DNA from: Atherix ibis
Lineage: Eukaryota; Arthropoda; Insecta; Diptera; Athericidae
Assembly (NCBI GenBank): GCA_958298945.1
Contig: OY282609.1
Location: 59,182,220-59,246,219 of the forward strand
Direction of reading: 5' to 3'
DNA length: 64,000 bases
In this document: piece after piece, positions 27,201 to 39,200 of the stretch
How positions within the stretch are numbered: the first letter of the stretch is position 1
Layout of the letters: each line of letters begins with the position of its first letter
Notes under the pieces: generated by a model
What the model saw: the letters and a program-made list of their open reading frames with translations, nothing else
Databases searched by the model: none
Told to the model about the DNA's origin: nothing
Program-made: the position numbers and the translations under genes

Positions 27201-30200
27201 TAGAAATATGGAAACATGTACGAATCGATACGTTGGGAAATTTAAAAAAATATTTGCCGAAAAGTAGAATTTGAAATTTTGACAGGTTAAGATACATAAA
27301 TGCTAGTGGAACACCTCAATTCGTCGTAATCACGTATCAATCCAAGAAAACGTATCCTTCTCTATTATGGATAGTGTAGTTTTTGTAAAGGAAATTAATT
27401 TATCAAAACAGAGAAAAGATGATAAAAAATTCAACCATTATAAATTTAAAAACAATAAAATAATTTTAAAAAAACGAAGCAAGGTCATCAACAAATAACT
27501 TACTAGGTTTTTTTACGTAGGAACCAAGGCCGTTAACCTCTCAAGCGGTTTGTTTACATACGAACTAAGGTCGTTGAGACATCACGCGGTTTGTTTGCAT
27601 GCAAAACAAGGTCATTAACTTTTCACGCGGTATATTAAGATAACCATAACCATACCAAGGCCATTTATCTCATACCAAGGCCATTTATCTCTGACAGAAT
27701 GTTTACATACGAACCAAGATCATTGACAACACAGGTTGTTTGTTTACATAAAACCTAAGGTTATTGATCTGTCAAACGGTTTGATTCTCTCACGCGGTTT
27801 GTTTACATACGGACCAAGGCCGTTTACCACTCAAGGGGTTTGTTTACATGCAAAACAAGGTCATTAACTTCTCACGCGGTATGTTAACATACCGACGAAG
27901 GTCATTAACTTCTCACGCGGTATGTTAACATACCGACGAAGGTCATTAACTTCTCACGCGGTATGTTAACATAACAACCAAGGCCATTGATCTATGACAT
28001 AATGTTTACATATGAACCAAGATCGCTGACTAAACAGGCGGTTTGTTTACATACAAACCAAGAACATTGACAACACAGGCGATTTGTTTACATACAAACC
28101 AATGTCACTGATTCCTCAAGCCGTTTTTTTTACGTAAAACCAAAGGTCAATAATTTGTCGAACGGTTTGTTGACTCTATCACGCGGTTTGTTTACATGCA
28201 AAATAAGGTCATTAACTTCTCACGCGGTATGTTAACATACCAACCAAGGCCATTGATCTCTGACAGAATGTTTGCATACACATACAAACCAAGATCATTG
28301 ACAATACAGGCGGTTTGTTTATATACAAACCAATGTCACTGATTTCTCAAGCCGTTTGTTTACGTAAAACCGATGGCCATTGATTTGCCAAACAGTTTGT
28401 TGACTCTTTCACGCGGTTTGTTTACATAAGAATCAAAGGTCGTTGATCTCTTAAGAGAGTGGTTGTTTACATAGGAGCCAAAGTCGTCTATTTATAATGA
28501 GGTTTATTTACATAAAAACGAAGGTGACTGACTTGTAAAGCGGTTTCTCTGTACAAACAAATGAAGGTCTTTTATTTCCCGCGCTCATATCTCACGCGCG
28601 GTTTGTTTATATACGAACCAAAATAATTGACTTTTTACCAATTTTATATATAAAAAAAGTTTCTATTTTTTGTCGTTTTTCAATCATTAAGGAGCTAAAT
28701 CAAATTTATTTTAACATGAAAAAAAAATGCGTATTCTTCTATACACGTATGATTAGGGAAAAATTGTTTTAAGCGACAAATTTTGTCTTTAGTATTTAAA
28801 AAAAATGTCCAAACCTTTTTTATTTCATTTTAAAACTTATAAAAGTTCACATATGTCGTTAAATAAAAATATCTATAACTGTGCATAGCCATTATATTCG
28901 AGAACTAAACGTAAGAATTTGCCCTTCTAATAATTAATGTTAATATATTTATTTATAATTAGTACGAGTAAATATACTCTATTTGATGTGTACACAAATT
29001 ATGTCTGTACTTGTTTTGATAGATGTTCTTTCGAAATGAGCGAACGAATCTTAATAAAAGCAGCCACTTTAATTAATAGTCTAAGTTGAATGGAAAAAAA
29101 AGAACAATAAAAGAAAAAGTAAACTTCAAATAAAATTAGACAAAATCTCCAACAAACATTGCAAATATTCGCATTAGAAAAGTGTTCCCCCTCTAATTTG
29201 TGGAGTAGAATTCCTACACGTACATTGCTCGAAATCGTTCCGTGTAATATGTTTCTATTAATCTAATTCTTTGGCAACTATTTCTCTGTCTGCCATCGAA
29301 ATAGATTGAAATGTGCAATGTGCCTGCCAGGCTAAAGATAGAATCTCGACAGACATAGAATGACTACTCAAATGGTCAAAATTAGAACTTACCGCACATA
29401 GAAAAGACGAAATAAAGTTAGAGCCTGGCCTAAAAGAAAACTAATATCTTTAAATGTGTGATAATAAAAAAAAATATATATTTACCACGTCGTAAAGAAA
29501 AAAAGGGAAAAATTCGACGATGCTGCTCCCTTACGATACTCGTAGTAGCCGTAATTAGAAGACCGATAATTTGTTGTAATTTTTCTTATAATAAGATTTG
29601 ATAATTATTTATTGTTTGGAGGCTAAACAAACAGATATGAAGATTGAGAGTTGTGATTAGATAGGTTAGTGTTGAGATGATATTGTAGTTTTTCTGTAGT
29701 CAACCCTAAGAGTACGAGTATCTATCCACTAACCAAAACAAAGGTGGTAGGTGATTTGAAGATTTCGATGGGAGAAATTATTTCTGATTCATGAACTCTT
29801 AAATGAACTCTGCTCCTATTTTAATCCTTTGTCATTATAATAAGGTATTAGTATTGGAGAAGGTGAACAGACAAAAGTCGTCACCCTTAACCCATTTTAA
29901 GAGTAAGCTCTTATTCCAATTGACCAATCGCTCTCCTATGCATATAAATACATCCTCATCCACACTCGATATGTACGTACGTTTCTACCTGTGTATGTAA
30001 GGACACCACATGGGTTTGGTAGAGACGTCAGCAAAAATCCTTAAATAACAAAGGTGAACAGGACAGGAGAGTGCAATCATAGCGAAATATCAAAAACCAT
30101 AACCCACAACCGCCGTTTCGTCATAACGTCATACCGATGGAATTGTTGAACATTTATTATTGTTTCAAGAGTTCCTACGAATATTATTGATGTCGATGGA

Positions 30201-33200
30201 TACGAGTATTATTCAAATAGTTGGGGATAAATGGACAATCGGTGCCATGCCATCGGTGTTGGTGTGTTTATACTTGAACTGTTTTATAGTGTTATGACGC
30301 AAAACGGGTGGTGGTGGTGGTGGTGGTGGCAATGATGTACAAACTATGAAGCCTTACCAAACAAATCCCGATAGTAATGGTGAAGGTGATTGCCGTGTGG
30401 ATGTTGATGTATGATTGGTTGTTGGGAGTAGTTGTAGTTGATTGTACACAATTCTTCATTCGGCTTTAGCGTTATTAACTGAACTATTTATTTTCCCAAT
30501 ACTAATGCACAGGATGAACGATTCAATCGGGAAATCGATAGTCTGACAGGTTATCGGACTAGGGCGCTACTCTGCATGCCAATCAAGGACTCATCTGGCG
30601 ATGTGGTTGGAGTCGCTCAAGTCATCAATAAGGTGAATGGAGAATGCTTTACGGAGAACGACGAAAAGGTTTGTAGTATTTTTGTTTATTATTTTCTTAT
30701 TTTTTTTTTGTTTTCCGCCCTTTTTACCATATCTTAAAATTCCTACATCCTTTCTGGTATTTTATTTCTTGAAGATTTTACATTGAAAAGTTTCCTTTTT
30801 TTATATATAATTTTTTTCATTGTTTTCTAACATCATCTATTCTCTATTATTATTATTTCCATCGTCATGACCAAAATATTTTTTTGTTAAAATCTATTTT
30901 TTCTCATAATAATCCCAGTCTTATCACATCCTTTCTCCTAAAATGTTTTTCTTCCTTCATTCAATTCCACACTACCATTTTATTATGTTTCATTTTTTTT
31001 TCCTGTTTGCAGGATATTTACAAGGGTTTTTTTTTATTGTTTGTACTTAGTAGTCACCGCGTTTTTATTTGCGATATTTTTTTTTTTTTGCTATTTAAAC
31101 AGTTTACGTCATCAGTTCATTTTTTCACTCCTTTTCGATGAGATCATATATCCGAACAACAGTCACTTGCGAGTGTACTCTTCGTATTAAATAATTGTGG
31201 ATAAATGAAGAGAAAATTTCTCTTCTCTAACTAATTATTGAAGATTTTGTAATAAAAATTCTATGGTGTAATAATAATAAATAAAATTTTGCTCAGTTCA
31301 TTTACATTCAAAATTTATTTGCTTAAATTAAAAAATATTGCTAAGATAATTCGATCAATGGCAAAAAATCGGTAATCAAAACTTTTTATTATGATAAAAA
31401 TAATCGAAACTTTAGAATCCTAACCAAAAAGTATAATTTAAAATCTTAAAATTTATGAAATGAATAAAATAAACCCTAAAGTTTTATTTTTAACGAAGTT
31501 TTTTAAAAGAATTTCAAAAATTATAGTAAATATTTTCAAATCAAAACGAAAAATCAAAAATTATCATTTAAAAAGTATTTTTAAAATTAATTCAAAATTT
31601 AAAAAAAAAAACCACCCAATTTTTTTGAGTAAATTACGATTTGATTATAAGGTAAAATGAACAATTTTGAAAATTAACAAAATCAACGCAAATTTCTTAT
31701 TAAAAATAAAAAAATCAGATTTTTTTTTTTAAGAAATTCAAAAATTGCTCAAATTTTTAGATTTAAAATAAATAATAAATTATTATTTTTTTGTTAATTT
31801 TCATGAATTTATTAGTAAAAAATGCTTTTTTGTTATAGAAATTTTCAAAAATTTTAAAATAATGCAAAAATTCTTAAAAAAAAAACAAGTTTTTAACTTT
31901 TTTAAATAAAAATTTTTAGAGTTAATATTTTGAACTCAACTCAAGAGTTCAAAATTTTAATAAATCATAATCAAAAATAATTATTCTTCTTGAATGTGTT
32001 ATAATTTTTAAATAAAAATAAATTCTATCTCAAAAGTTACCAAAAAAATTATTTATTTAAAAAAAAACAAGAAAAATTAGTATTTCGTCCGACAAATATT
32101 AATTTGCCGGACGAAATACTAATTTTAAATTCTAACAATTATCCTACTAAGCATTATCGCCATATGTTTTTTCCAAAAAAAAAAAATATCAAGAAAAGGA
32201 AATTCAAACTGAGAATTTCCCGCTCTTACTTCTTTAGAAATTCCCACTAATTAAAAAAACCCTTAATGTCTTAATTTTAATAGGTTAATTTAAAAAAAAG
32301 AAAATATTTTAATTTCCTTCCAAAAAATATTCTCAAAATGTCCTCGTAAAACATTCTTAAAATAATTAACTTCCAATTTCTAGGTATTCTCATCATATTT
32401 GCAATTTTGTGGTATTGGTCTTCGGAATGCCCAACTGTATGAGAAATCTCAATTGGAAGTTAAACGTAATCAAGTTCTACTAGATTTGGCACGAATGATA
32501 TTCGAAGAGCAGAGCACCATAGAGCACATGGTATTTAGGATCCTGTCACATATGCAAAGCCTCATACAATGCCAAAGAGTACAGATTTTGCTGGTGCACG
32601 AAGCAACGAAGGGTAGTTTCTCTCGAGTATTCGATTTCGAAGCCAATGACCTAAGCGAGGACGATTCAAGTTCAAGAACAAGGTAAGAAACCCAAATTTT
32701 ATCATCCCCACCCAACCAGCCCCATCCACTCTTCTTTTCGAATTATAATACAACATTTTCTGTTTAAATTCTAAATTGAAATATTTCCCTTTCGATTCTA
32801 GTCCTTTCGAGTCAAGATTTCCAATAAACATTGGAATTACCGGACATGTTGCAACAAGAGGGGAGGTATGTATCAGTATCGAAAATTATTGTTATATTTT
32901 CTTTTTTTTAAACCAAAAATCTTTTGCATATCAAAAAAAATTTATTTTCATTTCACAGACTGTTAATATACCAAATGCCTATGAGGATAGCCGGTTCGAT
33001 CCAAGTGTTGATGACTGCCAACAGTTCAAACACAAATCCATCCTTTGCATGGCTATTAAAAATTCTTTAAGTCAAATTATAGGTGTAATTCAATTAATTA
33101 ATAAATTTGATGATTTGGTAAGTGAAAGTATATCAAAATTTAAACTTGAATAAATCTTTTAATTTTTGAACATTTTTTTTTTTTGGGGTAAAGATTTTTA

Positions 33201-36200
33201 CAAAAAACGATGAGAATTTTGTCGAAGCATTTGCAATATTCTGTGGAATGGGCATCCATAATACGCACATGTATGAAAAGGCAATAGTCGCCATGGCCAA
33301 GCAGAGTGTCACGCTGGAGGTATTGAGCTATCATGCATCGGCATCCATGGATGATGCTTATCGCCTAAGGGTAAGTTAGAGAAAATATCACATAGAATTT
33401 ATCATGCTCAATGCCTTATTTTTTTTTAATGCTATTAAATCAACCCAAATTGGCTCTTAAAATTTCATTTCTCTATCGTAAACATAGCAATGTAAAGAAT
33501 TTATTTAAGGAACGGTATTAATAAATTACTAAATGGAGTGGATTGGAAAAAAATAGAAGAACACATGAAGAAAATCATAAACGGAAATGAGAGGTTATGG
33601 GGGCCAAGTACACAGCAAATAATTTCCAATAATGTCCTATTTGCTCTATCCATTTTTCTTTTGCTCTTTTCTATCTTGCAATGACGTTATCAAAATTATT
33701 AGAAAAGCTCAGCGATGTTATCTGTTTCAGGATTCAAAATTATAGTAGTTTTTAAAAAAAATAAGAATATACGAGGTCTGTTCAAAAAGTATTGCGAATT
33801 TTGAATTTCCGCGGGTTACGTATATTCGATTTTCGATTTTTTTGTGGCGTTATGTTGGTACGCGTGTCTCTCACTTATGCCGACAGTTCGGCCATTTTGA
33901 ATGTTCAGTCAATTTTTGACAGCTGCTTTGCTTGTACGTGTTTTGGCTCGTCTTCGATTTTTGCCCATTCCAAAAAATGGATCAAATAATCTGTTTCGGA
34001 AACAAGAAAAAGTCACAGGGGGCCAGATCTGGGGAATACGGTGATTGCGCCATTATTAGTGTGTTGTTTTTGGCTAAAAATTCGCGCACAAGCAACGATG
34101 CGTGAGCAGGGTCGTTATCATGTGGCAAAAGCAAATTTTTGTTCTTCCACAAATCCGGACGTTTCTGGCGGATTGCTTCGCGCAACTTGCGCATAACTTG
34201 CAGGTCATATTCCTTATTGACCGGTCTATCTTGTGGCAAGAACTCATGATGCACCACGCCCCTGCAATCAAAGAAAACTGTAAGCAAAACCTTCACATTC
34301 GACCGAACTTGGCGCGCTTTTTTCGGTCTTGGCTCGTGCGGCAGCTTCCATTGGGATGATTGAGCTTTTGTTTCCACGTCATAACCATACACCCATGATT
34401 CGTCACCAGTTATTACCCTCTGGAGCAAATTTGGGTCGTCGCGGACCGAGTCCAATAGTTCTTTATCAATGTTAATGCGATGTTGTTTTTGGTCAAAAAT
34501 GGGCAAAAATCGAAGACGACCCAAAACACGTGCAAGCAAAGCAGCTGTCTAAAATTAACTGAACATTAAAAATGGCCGAACTAGTCGGCATAAATGAGAT
34601 ACATGAGTACCAACATTACGCCACAAAAAAAATCGAAAATCAAATATACGTAACCGAGGATCTTCAAAATTCGCGATACTTTTTGAACATACCTCGTATT
34701 TAAAAAAAAACGCTTCTCTTCGAGGGTACGTACAACTGGAAAATGTTGGAAATTTTTTTTTTAAACTTCATCATCATTAACCGGGAGCCCGATTAACGTC
34801 TGCTAAATCAAAGAACTCCTCCGCGTCGCATTCTTCCAGTCCGACATTCCCAAAATGTTTTCGAAGTTTTGCCTACCTCGTTTTCTGGGACCATAAATTT
34901 CCTGGGCATGGGATTAAGTGCTAGGCCCACCGCGCAACCTACTGAGTTTAATTTTATCCACAACCGAGCGGTCGCAGTTACGTTGCAGGATCACACCGGC
35001 AAAGAAGCTCCGGAATCGTCCATTTTTATGTTACGGTCCAAAAATTCTTCAAAAAAATTCTTCGATCGCGGACAAGAGTTTGCAAAAGAGTCTTTACTGA
35101 GAACCCAAGTTTCCGATTTGCAATGGTCTTTACTGAGAACCCAACGGTCAGAATTTTGTAGACTGACTAAAAAAAGGGGAGAACTCAATGGTCAGAATTT
35201 TCTAGACTGACAAAATAGGGGCCCTGTTGGCTGCCAGCAGGTGTGCGCGAACTTTTTTCCTTTTAAAAAAAAAAACCCACGGAAGTGGATATTAAATAGT
35301 TCTGAAGGTGACACGGCTGATGTTACTGTTCCTATCACACTAGTCATGGTCAGTCTAATTAGTCCAATCAATTTTCCTGGGATGCCGAACTCTCTCATGG
35401 ATGTGTAAGGTTTTATTCTGGCTATGGTATCATATGCTGCTTGAAAATCCATATTCCAAAAGTTTTCCCATCACCTACCGTGGAGAGGATATCTAATATT
35501 TTGCTGATTTCTGTGGAGTAAAGCACCTCTGGTATGGGCCAATAAGTTTTTTGGGCTAATGGGATTATACTTCGTAGTAAGATAGCGGAGAATATCGTAT
35601 AGATGGACTCAGTAACGTAAGTAAGAAGCTCTTGAATTTTCAGAGTATCTCAAAATGCCACACAGTATCAAAAGTATGGGAATTATGTAATAATATTTCT
35701 GGGCAGTACGCTTTTCTTTCAAGAAACGTTCCAACATAACCAAAAAAACACGATGACATTGTTGGACTGTGGAGTGTGCACATCAGAAGCCAAATTGCTA
35801 ATCCAGAATATTTTTAATTTCAATATTTGCGAATGGAATCGACTCGTTTTAGTCGAGGTTTTGTTTTTTTAATTTCAACTAAGGATTGGTAGGAGCCCAA
35901 GAGGTCTAAAGGGAAATGGGGAATAAATTGCATCATTTGATTTACGAATAATTTAATTGATTGAAATTATTAAGAGTCATGGAAAATACTTTTTACAAAG
36001 GATCCATTGAAAATGTATGTAATTAAAACTTTGGTTTTTTGTGTGAAATTTTCTTTAGGATAGGATCTGTTATTATATCGTAACCAGAACTTTTTTTTAT
36101 TTGGGAAGGCAACGAATATCAGATTTAATTTCAGGTGATTTCAAATTTTCGGGAGAAATTTTTATTTATTTTATTAGTACAATTAATGTCATGATAGTCC

Positions 36201-39200
36201 ACTTTCTCTTATTGTAAGGAAATGTTGCCAATTTTTAATTTTCATGTTCATCTGTCGTTAAGGTCGGTGAAGTTTCTGCTCGAAACTAGGCATAAAAAAT
36301 CTTTTTTGAAATGAAAAATTTAGACTATAAAAATTGAATTTGTTTTATAAATTCATTGAGTGGAATTTCAAATTTCAGAAAAAAAAAGTGTCATTACAGA
36401 AGATACAAAAATACTATTTGTATCGGACACTTACGGGATGTTGTTTAAGTCTAAAAATTAGAAAACTCTCTAAGAAAGGTCCAAAGAAAAACAACTAAAA
36501 ATCTTGGTGCACCAACAAATATAAAATAAATAAAAATTCTTTTAAAAGTCATAAATTTAGTATTATTATGTTCTATTGACGACATTTGAATGTGTGAAAA
36601 ATTACCGGAAAAATATGCTATTTCTTCTCGTAAAATTTAATCTAGTAAGCAGATTTTTGTGGATATTTTAGGTTGGATAAAAAATGGATTTTTTTTTACA
36701 ATAACTATTAAAACCAGTCTCTTGTAGACGAAGGCACTGTGACAATATCCTCTACTTGAGGGTGTTTTTTTTCTTTAGTAAAGAGAATATCTATTGGGTG
36801 TAAGGGAAAGTTCTGTTGTTTTTTTTCTAAAGAAAAAACTAACTTTTTTTTCACTTTTTATTTAAAAATTAATCGAAAATATAATTTCCTTTATTAGTTA
36901 GAAATGTCTGCCAGCGTGACACCCTCAGAATTCATATATATTTATTTCCATCAAAAAAGTTTTGCAGCGACCTGAACAGATGATAGTCAGATGGTATAAT
37001 ATCTGGAGAATATGCTGGCTGAAGTAGAGTATCCCAACCCAACTCTGCAATTTTTTGTACGTTTTTTTTGCCACGTGCGGTCTAGCGTTGTCATGATGAA
37101 GAATTACACCCTCAAAACATCAAGTTGCGAACAGTAACAACGATCAGCATCGACCGTATAACTCATAGTGGACAACACCCCTCCTATCACACCAACAACA
37201 CAACATAACTTTTCTTTTGATGCACGCCAGCTTTGGATGTGGTCGGTGTTGTCCTTTTTCTTACCACATTTTTTATAAACTATCCACTTTTTATCACCAG
37301 TCACCAAGCGTTTCCCTTTCGTGACAAGCAAGATTTGAAGAACATATTGACATTCGATCCATTAAATTTTTTTTGCTTAATTCGTGTGGCACCCAAACAG
37401 AGAGTTTGGACACAAAACCAAGCCTTTCAATGTGCTCTTAAACAGTAGTCTGATGAATTCCAAGCTTGAAGGCCACTTCTGTGGAATTTAACATGGGATT
37501 TGTCCTGATCATACTGCGTAGCACTTCTTCATTGACATCTGATGACCTCCCTGATCTGGGATCACCCGAAGGAGATTTCGCAAACCATCTCTGGCATATT
37601 CGAGCTGTTACTGCATCTTCTCCAAACATGCCACACAAGTTTTTTTTGCCACCATCGCGTTTTTCCCCAACTTCACACATGTTGACTGTTTTACAAGTTT
37701 TTAAAAAAAATCTATTTAAACCGTTAGATAAAAACCGTCAATTTTACAGTAATCTAACGGTTTAAATAGATTTCAGTCGACAAGGCATACAAGTGCAAGT
37801 TTTCAAAAACGATAGAACTTTCCCTTACACCCAATAAAAGAACGTCCTTTTTTGTGTAAGGGAAAACTTTTTAACAAACACTGCAATTAAAACTCTTCTA
37901 AAAGATGTAAATATTTTTCTTTTTATTTTGTTTTTGCTTAAATATAATAAGATATTTTAAGGGTTTACTAAAGTATTCAGATAGCCCTCTACCACAACCC
38001 CCCTCCCCTACACACACACACACGTTCACCGCCAACAAACGCCATTATTGGGTATTTGAAAAAAATATACAAAAATAAAGATAATAAAATAAAAGTTATA
38101 GTATAATTGAAATTTTTTCCATTTTTCTATGAAATTTTTTCTTTAATAAAATATTTTATCCCCAATTCTATTGTAATGCACGCCCTAAAGCTATTCAACA
38201 ACTAAAAATATTGAGCAATTCAACAACTAAGACATCTCCTCTATCTACTTTCCATATAAAATAGAAATAATTTTTTTGGTATTCTTATTCCATTTTCCAG
38301 AGATTGAAAATCCCTTCGGCAGCATATTTTCATTTACACGACTTCAAATTCGATGATATCTACATGGATGATGACGATACGCTCAGGGTAAGTATTGTTA
38401 AAATAAAAATAGACATTTTTCCAATATGTAATTCTATACTTGAAAAATATCATCTCCTTCTGAACCACATACATCCTGCCACTCAAATGCCAACCCCAAA
38501 TCCGCACCCAAACCTCCAAAAAAATATGCCACAAAATTCAAATCGAATTTCTAATAAGTAAATTAATTTCTTTTTTTAAAGGCATGCTTACGAATGTTTT
38601 TGGATTTGGATTTTGTGGAAAGATTTCATATTGACTATGAAGTGCTGTGTCGATGGCTGTTAAGTGTTAAGAAAAATTATCGAAATGTTACGTATCATAA
38701 TTGGCGACACGCTTTTAATGTTGCTCAAATGATGTTTGCCATTTTGACTGTAAGTATTGATGAAATATTTAAAAAAATATAAAAATCTCAAGTGATATAA
38801 AAAAACATCCCTTATTATTAATTCGTATTTTTCCTGTTCTGGGTTTCTTTCTCTCTTGGACTATAGGCCACACAATGGTGGAAAATATTTGGCGAAATAG
38901 AGTGCCTTGCATTAGTTATTGGATGCTTATGTCATGATTTGGATCATCGAGGGACCAATAATTCATTTCAAATAAAGTAATTACAAACATTAATATTTTG
39001 TGAACTTTATTATTTTTATTAAGATATTATTTTTGGTTTAAAAAAAATTTAGGGCATCATCACCTTTAGCCCAATTATATTCAACATCAACAATGGAACA
39101 TCATCATTTTGACCAATGCCTAATGATTTTGAATAGTCCAGGCAATCAAATTTTATCGAATTTATCATCTGAGGACTATAGTCGTGTGATACGTGTCCTA

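Larger units (their letters stand above)
36794..37834 (-). mobile_element. Mariner M6, decayed (1041 bp)
   Basis: The TIRs are TTGGGTGTAAGGGAAAGTTC at both ends, with TA at 36792-36793 and 37835-37836. The transposase on the minus strand is shortened. A partial extra TIR (GTGTAAGGGAAA) lies just outside the right end at 37854-37865. Confidence 0.88.

Noticed and set aside
27490..28640. CRISPR-like repeat-spacer array
   Set aside because: Units are contiguous and diverged without unique spacers, in a eukaryotic intron.
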